A DNA stretch of 64,000 nucleotides from Torymus aiolomorphi (Eukaryota; Arthropoda; Insecta; Hymenoptera; Torymidae). Positions 22,407 through 32,999 of the stretch are shown here, one piece after another. The notes under the pieces were generated by a model. It was not told the DNA's origin, did not search any database, and was given only the letters and a program-made list of their open reading frames with translations. The stretch is from positions 38,711,195 through 38,775,194 of the forward strand of contig CM070876.1 of the NCBI GenBank assembly GCA_036365515.1, given 5' to 3'. Each line of letters starts with the position of its first letter. Within the stretch, counting starts at the first letter, position 1. A program made the translations under genes and the position numbers.

Positions 22407-23863
22407 ATGAGCAAACAGAAAAAGAAGAAGGAGGATGTCAGTGTAAAGAAGTATTGTCAAGAGGACGTTTATAATGCTATTGATGCCATTCAAAATCGCT
22501 CATCTATCGGGCAAGTTGCCAAAGATTTTAAGATACCAAGAAGTACCCTTTACACCAAATTGCGAGAGATGGTGCTAATTGAAGCAGTAAAAGGACGGGC
22601 AACATACTTAAGTTATGAAAAAGAATCATTAATATTAGACTGGATCCTCTTCTGCAGTGATCATGGTTTTCCAGTAACAAAGAGTACTGTGTTGGAACGT
22701 GTTCAAAAGTTAGTGAAACAGTTGGAAAAGAAAACTCCTTTTAAAAACAACAAGCCAGGAAGATATTGGTGGGAAAGTTTTTGTAAACGGCATCCAGCAA
22801 TAAAAACCAGAGTTGCTCAAAATTTGACTACAAGCCGAGTTTCAGCTACTCGAGAAGAGTTAAGAAAATGGTTTGGTGAAGTGGAAAATTATTTGACAAA
22901 ACTTAATTTAATAAACATTGACTCATCTCGAGTTTTTAATCTAGATGAAAGTGCATTTTTATTATGTCCTAAAGGTGACAAAGTGTTAGCTCGCAAAGGT
23001 AGCAAAGCTGTGTATAAAGTGGTAGCTGGCAGCGAAAAAGAAAGTATAACTGTGCTATTCACAGTGAGTGCTAGTGGTATTATGTTACCACCTTTTCTTC
23101 TTTTCTGGTACGAACGCATACCAGCAAATATTATCACCAACCTACCCAGTTGATGGATTGCTGGAAATACAGAGAAGGGGTGGATGACTGCAGATAGCTT
23201 TTTTAAATATATTTCTAATCAATTTTATCCATGGTTGATAAAAAACAAAATTGTGTTTCCAGTAGTATTGTTTGTAGATGGTCACTCGTCACACCTAACA
23301 TTAGAGTTGGCAAAGTTCTGCAAAGATAAGAAGATTGAGTTGATAGCGCTCTATCCCAATGCCACTCACATATTACAACCACTTGATGTGGCAGTATTTC
23401 ATCCTATGAAACAGACATGGAAAAAAGAAGTAGATAAGTGGCGCATGGATCATGCGGATCATGCCCAACAATTGAGAAGAGAGAACTTTGCTACAGTTCT
23501 TAAAAATACTCTGGATTCAATGACAAATTTATCCAGTATTATTAAGAATGGATTTAGAACATGTGGTCTTTTAGCTTTTTCTGCAGATGCTGTAAACTAT
23601 AATATTTTGAATAAAAATGTCAAAAAAACAAGAAAAGCTGCCGGCAACTCACTATCTGAATGTCAACAAAAAGAAAATACATCTGCACCATCAAAAAATC
23701 AAGAAGATGAGTCTCAAAAGCATCTGGATTATTTTGAAAGTCGCTTGTCTCCAGATACGCTCTTAGATTTTCAGCAGGCTGTTGCAAACAAGGAATTAAA
23801 AATATCCAAACAGTGAAAATCAAGGATTATTTGAATATTGGCTTGAATCTAAAAGACTTTCTG
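22407..23863 (+). pseudogene. pogo/Tigger-like DDE transposase, main exon (one nonsense, one frameshift)
   Basis: It would bind element ends and catalyse cut-and-paste transposition in the nucleus. From the ATG at 22407 (MSKQKKKK, a basic start) come a pipsqueak-type helix-turn-helix (~residues 15-65; AKDFKIPRSTLYTK) and a CENP-B-type DNA-binding domain (~75-150; RYWWESFCKRHP). The DDE domain follows, with FNLDESAF, VLFVDGHSSH and ILQPLDVAVFHPMK. A single in-frame TGA at 23151 breaks the DDE domain between NLPS and WIAG; the same frame resumes at once. A second lesion near 23800 shifts the frame: the original frame stops at 23814, while the +1 frame continues to a donor at 23863/23864. The upstream ATG at 22341 falls inside the predicted intron. 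The coding style otherwise looks recently active. Confidence 0.85.
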
Positions 23864-23949
23864 GTACATCTTTTATTTACTAATAGATAATAGAATAAAT
23901 TTCAAATAATTTGTATTGTGCATAATATAATTGATTATTTTTTATTTAG

Positions 23950-24285
23950 GAGAGAATATCACTAGTGTACAAAGTATTTATTTGGACGTCATTTCTGTTG
24001 AACAAGCAGGAGAATTTGAGACAGAGATTATTGATGAATTTGATGAAGAGAATTTATTGTTGACTTCAGAAAATAAGAATGAAAATGATGATCAGGCAGG
24101 AGAATTTGAGATAGAGATGAATGATGAATTCCTTGAAGAGAATTCATTGTTGACTTTACAAGATAACAATGAAAATAATGATATCCTATTGGATTATATT
24201 ATAGTTTTAGAAGAGGAAAATGTCGATAATGTTCTTAATTTAGATGAAAACGTAGTCGATGCTCAAGCCATGGATTTCTTAAAAG
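23950..24285 (+). CDS. Transposase gene exon 3, acidic repeat
   Basis: Bounded by acceptor TTTATTTAG|GA and donor AAAAG|GTTGG, phase 1 at both sides. It encodes a strongly acidic segment with an internal duplication: two copies of a ~25-residue module, QAGEFETEIIDEF and QAGEFEIEMNDEF, each followed by EEN.LLT. No known catalytic motif. It lies directly after the DDE exon in the same orientation, and joining the phases gives a Gly codon. Confidence 0.6.
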
Positions 24286-24400
24286 GTTGGTTACGTATTT
24301 GAAAAATATTTTTATTTTAAAAAATTTTCAAGTTTTCATTTTTATAACCCACTTTAATATTTATGTTTATATAAGTTATGTACATATATTTATTTTTCAG

Positions 24401-24580
24401 ATGATTTTATATATGATATTTATGAGAGTGATTTATTAAACAAAACGTTTAATGACAATCAAATAGATGATAAAGTACCTTCCTCAGTACCAGTTCATGA
24501 GAAAACACCAGTAGAACCTCAAGCTCGTTCATTATATTCTGAACCGACTCTAGGTAAACTAGATGTAAGCACAGAAATAG
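24401..24580 (+). CDS. Transposase gene exon 4
   Basis: Acceptor TTTTTCAG|AT and donor AAATAG|GTTTGTG enclose 180 bp, phase 1 on both sides. The product begins DDFIYDIYESDLLNK and is acidic and low in hydrophobicity, with no recognised domain. Exon length and phase keep the frame with exons 3 and 5, which supports the model. Confidence 0.55.
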
Positions 24581-24663
24581 GTTTGTGTATTAAAAAGTAA
24601 TGATTTACAAAATATACTATTAATTTGATTAATTTCATTATTCATATTTTTACTTTGTTACAG

Positions 24664-24915
24664 ATAATGCTTTTATTCATCAAATAAAAAATACAAATGA
24701 TGACAGTGGCATTCATTCGAATGATGAAGATATCTCTTGTGATGAGATATATAATGAAATCCCTGCCTGTGATGACAATGCTATGGATGAGTTATTATAT
24801 CATAATACAAAACGTAGTTTTAATAATTATGCTATTGATGCCCATCATACAGGAAGTGAATCTTTACGTACTAATGAAACATCTGATACTCCGCTTGACC
24901 TCAGTTCTTTTAATG
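24664..24915 (+). CDS. Transposase gene exon 5
   Basis: Acceptor TTACAG|AT and donor TTTAATG|GTATATAA enclose 252 bp, phase 1 on both sides. It encodes DNAFIHQIKNTNDDSGIHSN and more Asp/Asn/Ser-rich sequence, ending near TPLDLSSFN. Probably a disordered linker. No domain is recognised. Confidence 0.55.
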
Positions 24916-24991
24916 GTATATAATATTTGATTGTAAATAATAATTTAAATGACTGTTAATTAATAGTGTAATAATAATATATGTTTTATAG

Positions 24992-25138
24992 TTAATAGCA
25001 ACTTCGACAATGCAAATACATCTCATACTTGTGCAATCATCAAACTCTTCCAAAAATCCAGTGAAAAATTTGATAATGTTTTGAAGAATATGGATCTCAA
25101 TAATATAAGAAACCAAGATATTGAGATGACTGACACTG
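24992..25138 (+). CDS. Transposase gene exon 6
   Basis: Acceptor TTTTATAG|TT and donor GACACTG|GTAAAGG enclose 147 bp, phase 1 on both sides. It encodes VNSNFDNANTSHTCAIIKLF and a short polar stretch ending EMTDT. No recognised domain. Confidence 0.55.
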
Positions 25139-25222
25139 GTAAAGGTTCTTTATATTTTAATTTTGTCTATAATAAAGTAATTTACAAATAAATCAAATTT
25201 GATATTCAATATCTATTTTTAG

Positions 25223-25545
25223 ATGATTGTAATGTGAATGAAAATATGCAGAAGGAAAATATTATTCAAGAAATTCTAGCATACCCGAAAATTACTGTAA
25301 AAGGTAAAACCAAAAAGAAAAAAGAAATTCAAATTTTAACATCAGAAGAGTGGCAAAATAATCGCATAAAACTTTTAGAGGAAAAAAAAATTCGACAAAA
25401 ACAAGTAGATGAAAGAAAAAGAAAAAGAGAAGAAACAAAGAAACTCAAAGAAGAAAAATGTAAGGAGAAGAAAGCCAAATTAGAAGAGACAAAGAAGTTA
25501 AATGAACAAATAAAAAAGTTAATGGAAATGAAAAAAAAAATTAAA
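25223..25545 (+). CDS. Transposase gene last exon, basic/acidic coiled-coil tail, cut by an insertion
   Basis: Acceptor TATTTTTAG|AT opens a frame with ILAYPKITVKGKTKKKK, LTSEEWQNNRIKLLEEKK, then a long Lys/Glu coiled coil. A YP...LTSEEW..... coiled-coil tail is common at the C-termini of insect pogo/Tigger transposases, so this is the true end of the protein. At about 25545 the exon runs into HINE-like copy B. The frame continues for about 15 codons of insertion sequence (LPIHWHVASSNLIY) to a stop at 25594-25596, replacing the original end. Confidence 0.65.
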
Positions 25546-27259
25546 AAACCGCTGCCAATTCATTGGCACGTAGCTTCCTCAAACTTAATTTATTGATCCC
25601 TTTAATTAATTTTCACTTCTAATATTTAAAATTTAATACTTTATCTTGTACGGTTAGACTAACTAGGAGAGGGTTATGGGTCCGGATTCAGCTTAAACTG
25701 TGCGTTATATCTTTTTTCGTAATGAACCGATTTTTTTGGGCAACGAACTTGATCTGAAGATATATAAAAGCTACATCTGTGCCAAATTTCAGGACGATTG
25801 GGTAATTTTTGCTCTTGTTATCGTGCGACAACAAAAACGCAAATTTTTTCTAAAATAATTTTTTTCTAAAAAACAAATGAAGATCTCCTGAAATTTTAAC
25901 CAAATATAGTCTTCTATAAATTTAATAAGTGGTTAAAATTTTAAGTCGATAAATCAAGTATTTTTTGAGAAAACGCGATACGAAAATTTTTTAAAAAAAT
26001 TTTTTACCTCAAATATCTTTTTTCGTAATGGACCGATGTTTTTGGGCAACGAACTCGATCTGAAGATATATAAAAGCTACATGTGTTATATTGAATGCGT
26101 TATGTGGAAAGGCTGTTATAATGTGAGGGGATGTATTTTAAAAAATTTGATAGACAGACTTTTTTTCATTTTTCAATTTTTCAAGTTTTACATTTTTGTT
26201 AATAATAAAAAACCGTGATAACTAAAAAATTTTTCTTTTTAGAAAATATAAATATTTTAATTCTCTTTCAAATACTACCCATCCCATTCAGATACACAGG
26301 GCCATCCTCAAGAAATACATTTTAAAAATGTCTAGAAAAATTTTAACCTCAAATATCTCTGAAATTTATGAACCAATCATTTTGCCAAAAGAACTCATCC
26401 GAGAACTATCAATAATATACCTCTACAATGAATTTTGAAGCGAATAAGACAATTTTACTCTTGTAATAGTTGAACATATAAAACTCATTTTTTTCATTTT
26501 TCAATTTTTACGTTTTTGTTAATAACAAAAGAACCGTGATCGCTAGAGAATTAATTTTTTTTAGAAAATATAGGTAATTTAATTCTCTTTCGAATGCTAC
26601 CCACCCCATTTAGATACATAGACCCGTTCTCGAGAAATTACGATTTAAAAAAAAAAATTGAAAAAAATTTTAACCTCAAATATCTTCGAAATTTATGGAT
26701 CAATCCTTTTGCCCAAAGAACTCACTCGATTGGTATACAAAAGCTACCCCTACAAAGAATTTCAAAGTGATTAAGCCAATTTTACTATAGTTATTGAACA
26801 ACAACAAAAATCACTTTTTTTTATAAATTATTTTTTTTCCCAAAAAATAATGAATAGAAAACCTAAAAATTTAGTAAGTTATAGTACTTAATATTCTTTA
26901 TAACCAAAAAAATATTCATATTAATATCTTTTTTTAATTTCGAAATATAACCTATTTACAAAAAATTACGTTTTCATCAATAACTTATGACGAAATATAG
27001 CTACCGACTTTTTTTTTTTTAAATTGTAGATAATTTTATCCTACATACAGAGAATTCATGATATATAAACAATATTTGTTCTAAATATTAAAAAAATTGA
27101 AAAAAAAAATTTTGAAAATTAAAAAATGGCTATAAAAAAAAAAAAAAATTAAATTTTACAAAAATAGAATATTGACCCCAATTATGGAAGCAAAATCTAA
27201 AAAAATGATCACTCTCCCGTTAAAATCGGTCGAGTAGATCATGAGATATCAGCGTATAC

Positions 27260-27349
<90 letters not shown>

Positions 27350-27471
27350 CTATACGGACATTTTCTAAAAATAGTGTATATCGATTCCAAATTTGCTAAA
27401 TAACATTTCTAACACATTATCTCATAAACTTTTTTTTTTTACTATCACAAAGCTTCCTCTAGGAGGAAGCA
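25545..27471 (-). mobile_element. Hairpin-ended HINE-like repeat, copy B
   Basis: Full-length in reverse orientation. One end is AAAAACCGCTGCCAATTCAT with the GCCAAT/ATTGGC hairpin (25545-25575). The other is ACTATCACAAAGCTTCCTCT, then AGGAGGAAGC (27441-27471), whose inverse forms an 8-bp-stem, 3-nt-loop hairpin. The body has a repeated ~270-bp theme (CCTCAAATATCT, GAACTC, TTTTACTC) and a (CA)n tract at 27258-27346. No coding capacity. Very similar to copy D in the opposite orientation. Confidence 0.8.
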
Positions 27472-27839
27472 AAAGAGGCTAATTAATTTTTATTTGATAT
27501 AAAAAGTAAATTAATCATTTTAAAGTTATGCGTATCAATTTTCAAAGATATTAGGATAAATAAGGAAGAAAAGGCTGATTCATTTTTGTGATATACAAAA
27601 TAATTTAATTATTAAAATTTATTTAATTTTAAGTTATGTATTTATTCATGTAAATTTCGAAAATAGAAGTTATTTTGCATTAGATTAATATTACTGACAC
27701 TCATTCTACACCCTACTGTTTCTCTGGTCAAGGTACAATATCTATTTACACTATGGTTAAAATATTGTGGTCAATTATTGGTACCGGTATTTTAGGCCAC
27801 TGGGACATCCTTGTTTTGCTGGTCCAACTATTGGTACAA

Positions 27840-28080
27840 TAAATTAATTAACAATTTTGATCATACCTTTATTTATATTTATCGAAATGATATTTCTCTT
27901 GGTTAATATAGCTCTGCAAATGTTAAGGTTGCGAAAAAGAACAAAAAAGATTATTAACCCTTTGTGGCACAGCGGGACGTCGCACCTTATTCTAATGAAT
28001 TTTTCATTCATTTAAAGTAGTTAACGGATGATTTTATTGCTTTTTTCATTTTTCACTTTACTAAGATGTTTATAAGTATA
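27840..28080. other. AT-rich spacer
   Basis: Lies between the right end of the pogo-like element and the triple-hairpin array. No element end, exon or RNA gene is recognised in it. Confidence 0.4.
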
Positions 28081-28086
28081 AAAGAA

Positions 28087-28690
28087 TTTTCACCATACCC
28101 TGGCTGAAAGTACCACTTTCGCTCCCGGCTCAAAAACGCGAATGTGGTATTCTCAGCCCGGGTATGGTGAAAAATCGTAAAGGCAACACGGGGATAAAGA
28201 GGGCCACCCCAGAGCACACGTTTTCCACCCTCGCAATGTTCACCTTCGGCTCGGGAGGCAATTTACACGTACTTTAGACTGGCCAACTCTTTACCTCTCT
28301 AATTTCGTAATATACTATTTTTGCCTAGCGGGCTGTAAGTACCACTTTTGCTCCCGGCGCCCAATCGCGAAGGTTGTATTTTTGGCCTCGGCAGGCAAAA
28401 AAATTGTATACGATAACACGGGGATAAAGAGGGCCACCCCAGAGCAGATGTTTGCCATACTAAGGATTTACACGTGCTCTGGACTGTCCAACTCTTTATC
28501 TCTCTAGTTGCGTAATATACTAATGCGCACCACGGTAGTTAATAGTATATTACGCGCCTAGGGAGAAGAAAACTATTTTTCACCATACCCGGGCCGAAAA
28601 TACCACATTTGCGTTTTTGAGCCGGGAGCGAAAGTGGTATCTTCGGCCAGGGTATGGTGAAAAAATAGTATACGCACCACGGGAGTTAAA
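28087..28690. repeat. Triple-hairpin tandem array (~240-bp period)
   Basis: Three hairpins at about 28087-28166, 28318-28400 and 28575-28665 share arms like TTTCACCATACC and GTACCACTTTCGCTCCCGGC with inverse partners. The spacers after the first and second hairpins are direct repeats (AACACGGGGATAAAGAGGGC at 28186 and 28426, period 240) that end in CGTAATATACTA. The third hairpin runs in the opposite sense to the first. No coding frame. It may be a DNA-transposon derivative amplified in tandem. Confidence 0.65.
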
Positions 28691-29302
28691 AAATATTGAT
28701 TCTTTAATAAATAATTCACAGTCTTACATTTAGAAAGCAAGATTTTCAATCACTTTTTTTTCTTCGATGATCAATTGCCTTGAAATATTTTTCCCACTTT
28801 TCATTTTAAATAAATGCATAATTTCAGAGAATCTCTTACTCATATTACCACTCTATATTTACTAGACTAGGTAAGTCTCCGTTTGTATGTCTTCAATGAT
28901 TGCTAAAATAAAAAAAAACATACTTTAAGTTATTGCAACTATATAGCTGAGGAGAATCCACGACTTTCAGGTATCACGGATTTTAAACTTCGGAATATGT
29001 TTTTGGGTGCCAACAAAATGAACAAAACTACAGTCGCACCGTCTAACGCTCTGAAATGATCGAGTTAGGGAAATTTTAGTAGTATTTTTTAAAAACTCTT
29101 TGAAAATAGCATCTATAGTTAAAACGTCAAAAATATTTAGCCTGGAAAAATTTCCAATGAAGAATATAAAAATATAGAGAAGGCAATCATTTATTCGTTG
29201 CTTTCAGAATAACAAAACTTTATGTACAAAGTTATTATGCCAGTTGAAAGTTGCACCGAAAACGCGTTGATATATCACAAAAATGTGTAGATGCATAATA
29301 GT

Positions 29303-29335
29303 AATAGTAATAGTCATTTATTGTAAATATTATTA
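29303..29335 (-). repeat. Possible second non-LTR 3' tail
   Basis: ATAGTAATAGTAATAGTCAT, followed by TTATTGTAAAT, reads on the minus strand like the microsatellite 3' tail of a CR1-like element. No ORF is attached. Confidence 0.35.
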
Positions 29336-29730
29336 ATATACTAATGGTGTAACAACATTAGTGTATAATGGTCATGTATATAATACAAAAAAAATAGCTA
29401 ATATAAAAAACAGTTTAAATATAAATACAATAATCCTTTTAAAAATACAAATCAAACACTCAGTTTATTTCTCTTTAGTAAAGATAACTTATGATATCAC
29501 AGCCATTATTCTTAAAAACTAACAATACTACAAAGTAAGTCAAAAGCCAGAAATTAGTGATATCACAGACAGAAGCTTAATTGACTAGAAATAAATGAAA
29601 AAATGACTAGTTTTCAATACATTAAAAATACTGCTGACTTAGTCAGGGAGTTAAAAGTAAACTTAAAACTAAAATTTAAAATACTAATTTTACATTCAGA
29701 CTTTTCACTTACGCTAATAAATACATTCAT

Positions 29731-30016
29731 TCAAATAAATAAATAAATAAATAAATACAGTGTATATGGGACGATACTGAGAAAACTAACATATAGAGAT
29801 CGCCCATTTCGTAATTGGTAGTGTAGTATGAGAAAGTGCGTTCTCAGAGCAGCCTTAAACCTGCTGAGCGATGGAAGGTTTCTATCCTCAGCAGGCAGAG
29901 AGTTCCAAAGGTGCGCACTTCGTACACTGAACGATTTTATTCCAGTTTCAGTGCGCATCAGTAATTTCGCCCCTGGTGGCAGACCTAGGTACATAGACCG
30001 GGGTATAGTTTTTTGA
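29731..30016 (-). pseudogene. 3' end of a non-LTR retrotransposon
   Basis: The peptide includes FSVRSAHLWNSLPAEDRNLP and SLSRFKAALRTHFL, matching the conserved ORF2 C-terminus of insect CR1/Jockey-type elements (R....WN.LP......S...FK..L...L). Downstream on the minus strand it passes into a (TTTA)n tail at 29732-29757, a usual 3' end. Only the last ~80 codons remain, so it is a 5'-truncated insertion. Confidence 0.7.
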
Positions 30017-30659
30017 GTAATATTCGTTGCTAACCTTTGAATTGGAATAACTAAATTCTTAAAAAAGCAAATAAAAGCTTGTTTTTTCTTGTTTCATTGT
30101 TTGAATCTTGAATCTTTTTAAATTTAATGATTGATGTTGCAAGTATATAGGCTACTTTTGTGGAGTTTTCAAAACGGTGACCATGCGATTGTGGGTCTCA
30201 TCATTATTTTGGCACTCAAAAGCACATCTCACAGTTTGAGCGGAATCTGTGATTCGGAGGTCGTTGCGTCCCCTAGTGAATAAACTTTTGACCAGTGGAA
30301 TGTCATAAAAATTAAAAAGCGCAGTAGAGCTCTAAAGGCTAGCTTTCACATCTTATATATTATCATAAAGGGATTATGTTAAATCAAATGAAATACAATT
30401 AAGTTTATTTGAAAGTAGAGTTTTATTACCAAGAATATAAGTCTCGTCATAATTTATCTTAAGTACAAAAGTATACTAATACTTCATAATATTATCATTT
30501 ATAAATCATATATATTTGATATTCTAATATTCAGTTGGCCAATAAATATTGCATCATTGAAAGAGTAGCGTTACACATGGGTAAAAAAAAAATAAAATAA
30601 AAAATTTGAAATAATACGCAGGGGTTTGTTCAGTTCCGGCTTATAGTTTATTTTGAAAC

Positions 30660-31860
30660 GATAATGCTCGTAACGAGCCAAACTACATTTTTAACGCATA
30701 GAAAGTGCTCCCCCGAGACCTCCTTGGCTGACACTCCCCAATCAGAAAAGAAATATCGAGCACCGCCCGGCCGGCGCGTTACTCGGGCAACAGACGAGCC
30801 AATTTTAAATCTACATCATCGGATTAAAGTTTATATATCTCGAGAAAGTAAAAGAACCCTATATACGCGTGTGTACAAGAAATAGCCTGCCGGGGGCTAG
30901 AGCGACGGCGCGCCGGGAAGATTGTGGCCAATGCAATGAGAGAGGGAGCAAGATAGAGCCATCGTGCGCACGCGCGAGAATATTTGGCGCAATATCAGGG
31001 AGTTGATAAGCCATAAGGCAATTGTGCGAAATGATGGAAGAGGCGCGGGTGTGCCGTTGGTGTCGGCGCGCGCTTGTGGCGGCCGCGCGGTCATGGCTGC
31101 GGCGCGGCCGCTTTCGCTTAGCCTCGGGCCAGGTGTCCGGGCTCGGTGCTAGTTAGCGAGTTAGCTGATTGGACGCCTGGAGGGAGAGCGGCGCGCACTC
31201 CCCCCCGCCTGCCTGCGCGCGCGCTCTGCGGCTCGGGGAACCGTAATATCATAATAGAATAGCGATGTTAGTAATAGCATCGCGGCCGCGAGCAGGAGCG
31301 CGCCGCGCAGAGGGAGCGAGGCGCCGATCGAGCGCGCGAGTCGAGCAATTTGCATCGCATTGTGTACTCGTTATGCCTCCATCTGTCCCTGCCCCCGGCG
31401 CGCAAGCTCCAGCCGCGAGGGTGCGAGCGAGAAAGAGAGAAAGCATAGAGGGAGGGAGAGAGAGATGGTGCTATATATACTCGCTGCTGGCGACGATTCA
31501 GTGTCAACTATATACGACGCACGATCGACGCGCGATCGACGCGACCAAGTCGAAGCCTGGGAAGGATGTATAGAAGCGCGTAAAGGAGAGAGCGTAAAGA
31601 ATGATTTAGGGACAGGAGTCACTTACCCCTCCGATGTGCGTAGCTGCGTATAGACGCGGCCAATGTGCTCGCTGATGGGAGTACGCGCTAGTAGTAGGCT
31701 CGCGCATTATACGGGCTTTGATCTCTTATCGTCGCTCCTCGTTCGCCTGCGCCGCGCATCCCAGCCGCGTGGAGTGAGAGAGCGCGCACGCGTCTATCTG
31801 CACACCCCACACGCGGACTACAAAATATCAACTAAACGATAACCTTATTTATTATTCATT
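30660..31860. promoter_or_regulatory. CpG-rich island
   Basis: A strongly CpG-rich block with abrupt borders, containing GGAGGGAGAGAGAGA tracts near 31450. Overlapping open frames on both strands are Arg/Ala-rich and not protein-like. It may be a promoter or untranslated exon. No clear TATA box or splice donor was assigned. Confidence 0.35.
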
Positions 31861-32940
31861 CCCTGCGCGCCTCGCCTCCTCTCCCCCTCTTCTCTTCAAT
31901 TTCCAAAGTAGCTTTCCGCAGAAATTTGCGACGTTACGCCGCCACGTGACTATAACGCGGATCATCTTTGCCTACATCACTTTTATCTCTTCTATGCCTT
32001 TGTAAACTATACATAATGTATGTATATGTATTTTACCCAGGTGAGCGTATACATATATCCCCCTATATCGCCACCCCCGCGCCCGCTTACACTCGTTAAA
32101 ATTACGTTTCGCGCTGCCGTAATGCTAAATACATTTTGCCTGAATTAAGCGTAACGAAGTTAAAGTATGCATACTAATTATGATATCTTTATCCTGGAGC
32201 TGAATTTCATTTCCTCTGGTATATGGAAAAGCTTTCCCGCAAAAGTTCCACGAAAATAGCGTTATGATATAATGTTATTTATCATTTTATCATCGCAATA
32301 TCAATTTCCACAATCGACTATTGTTCGCGGTTCGAAATTATCAAGATATAATATGATAATAGAGAGGTAGTTGAAATTGGACGGCCGTCCAATATCAATG
32401 AAAATTGCATGAGCTTCAAATTGTATCGATTTTGCAGAATGATTTTCAAAAAGAATTTTAATAATTTATATAGTTTATAGCGATTTATATATAAATATTT
32501 CTATTACCGCAAAACATAACACGAAATATAACGTCTCTATATAAAATGATAATAATCATTTTGAAATAGTATACAATTTGCTTCTATTTGTGTAACAAAA
32601 TACTACTTTTGCTACATTAACATTTATGTAGTATATCTTATTCGTGACTTATACTTATTTGATGTAAGCCAAATGAACTAGAGATTCTCGGTAATGTGAC
32701 AGTGCGAAATCAGCTTACTGTCAGAATATTGATTTCCGAGTGATGTGATATCAGTAAACATATCAGTACGTATTACATAGTACAGTTAATGTGTAATTTC
32801 TGTACCCATTAAAAGATACACCAAGTTAACTATAAGATGTTTCTTGACTTTTTTTCTCTATTTGTATAAATTACATTGCTTTGACCGAGCGAAAAGCAAA
32901 GTTATTGTGCTCGCCTTATCTACGTAAACGAGGTAAATTT
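31860..32940. other. AT-rich spacer
   Basis: No exon or element end is recognised. Confidence 0.4.
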
Positions 32941-32999
32941 GTTGAAGCCATTAGGTTAATGTGAAATATTGGCATTGAAGTTGATTAGTAAATTTTGGC

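Larger units (their letters stand above)
18950..27834 (+). mobile_element. Autonomous-type pogo/Tigger-like (Tc1/mariner) transposon, host of a nested composite
   Basis: The inferred ends are CCAATTGTTGG at the left and CCAACTATTGG at the right (inverse CCAATAGTTGG, 10 of 11 matching). Each is bordered by TA (18948-18949 and 27835-27836), the Tc1/mariner duplication. A second copy of the end motif (CCAATAGTTGG) lies inside the left end at 18969, and a similar one inside the right end near 27770-27785. Between them is a pogo-type transposase gene (22237-25545). Inserted inside are a 2.56-kb hAT fold-back and a 1.93-kb HINE-like repeat; without these the element is about 4.4 kb. The short TIRs make the ends tentative. 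Confidence 0.6.
28948..30290. mobile_element. Inverted-repeat element split by a non-LTR insertion
   Basis: The left part (28948-29290) resembles 46824-47150 and the right part (about 30040-30290) resembles 47180-47518. The outer ends are inverse relatives containing CTCAAACT/AGTTTGAG and ATCACGGATT/AATCTGTGATT. The middle (about 29300-30030) holds non-LTR sequence, so the copy was opened by retrotransposon insertion. Confidence 0.5.
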
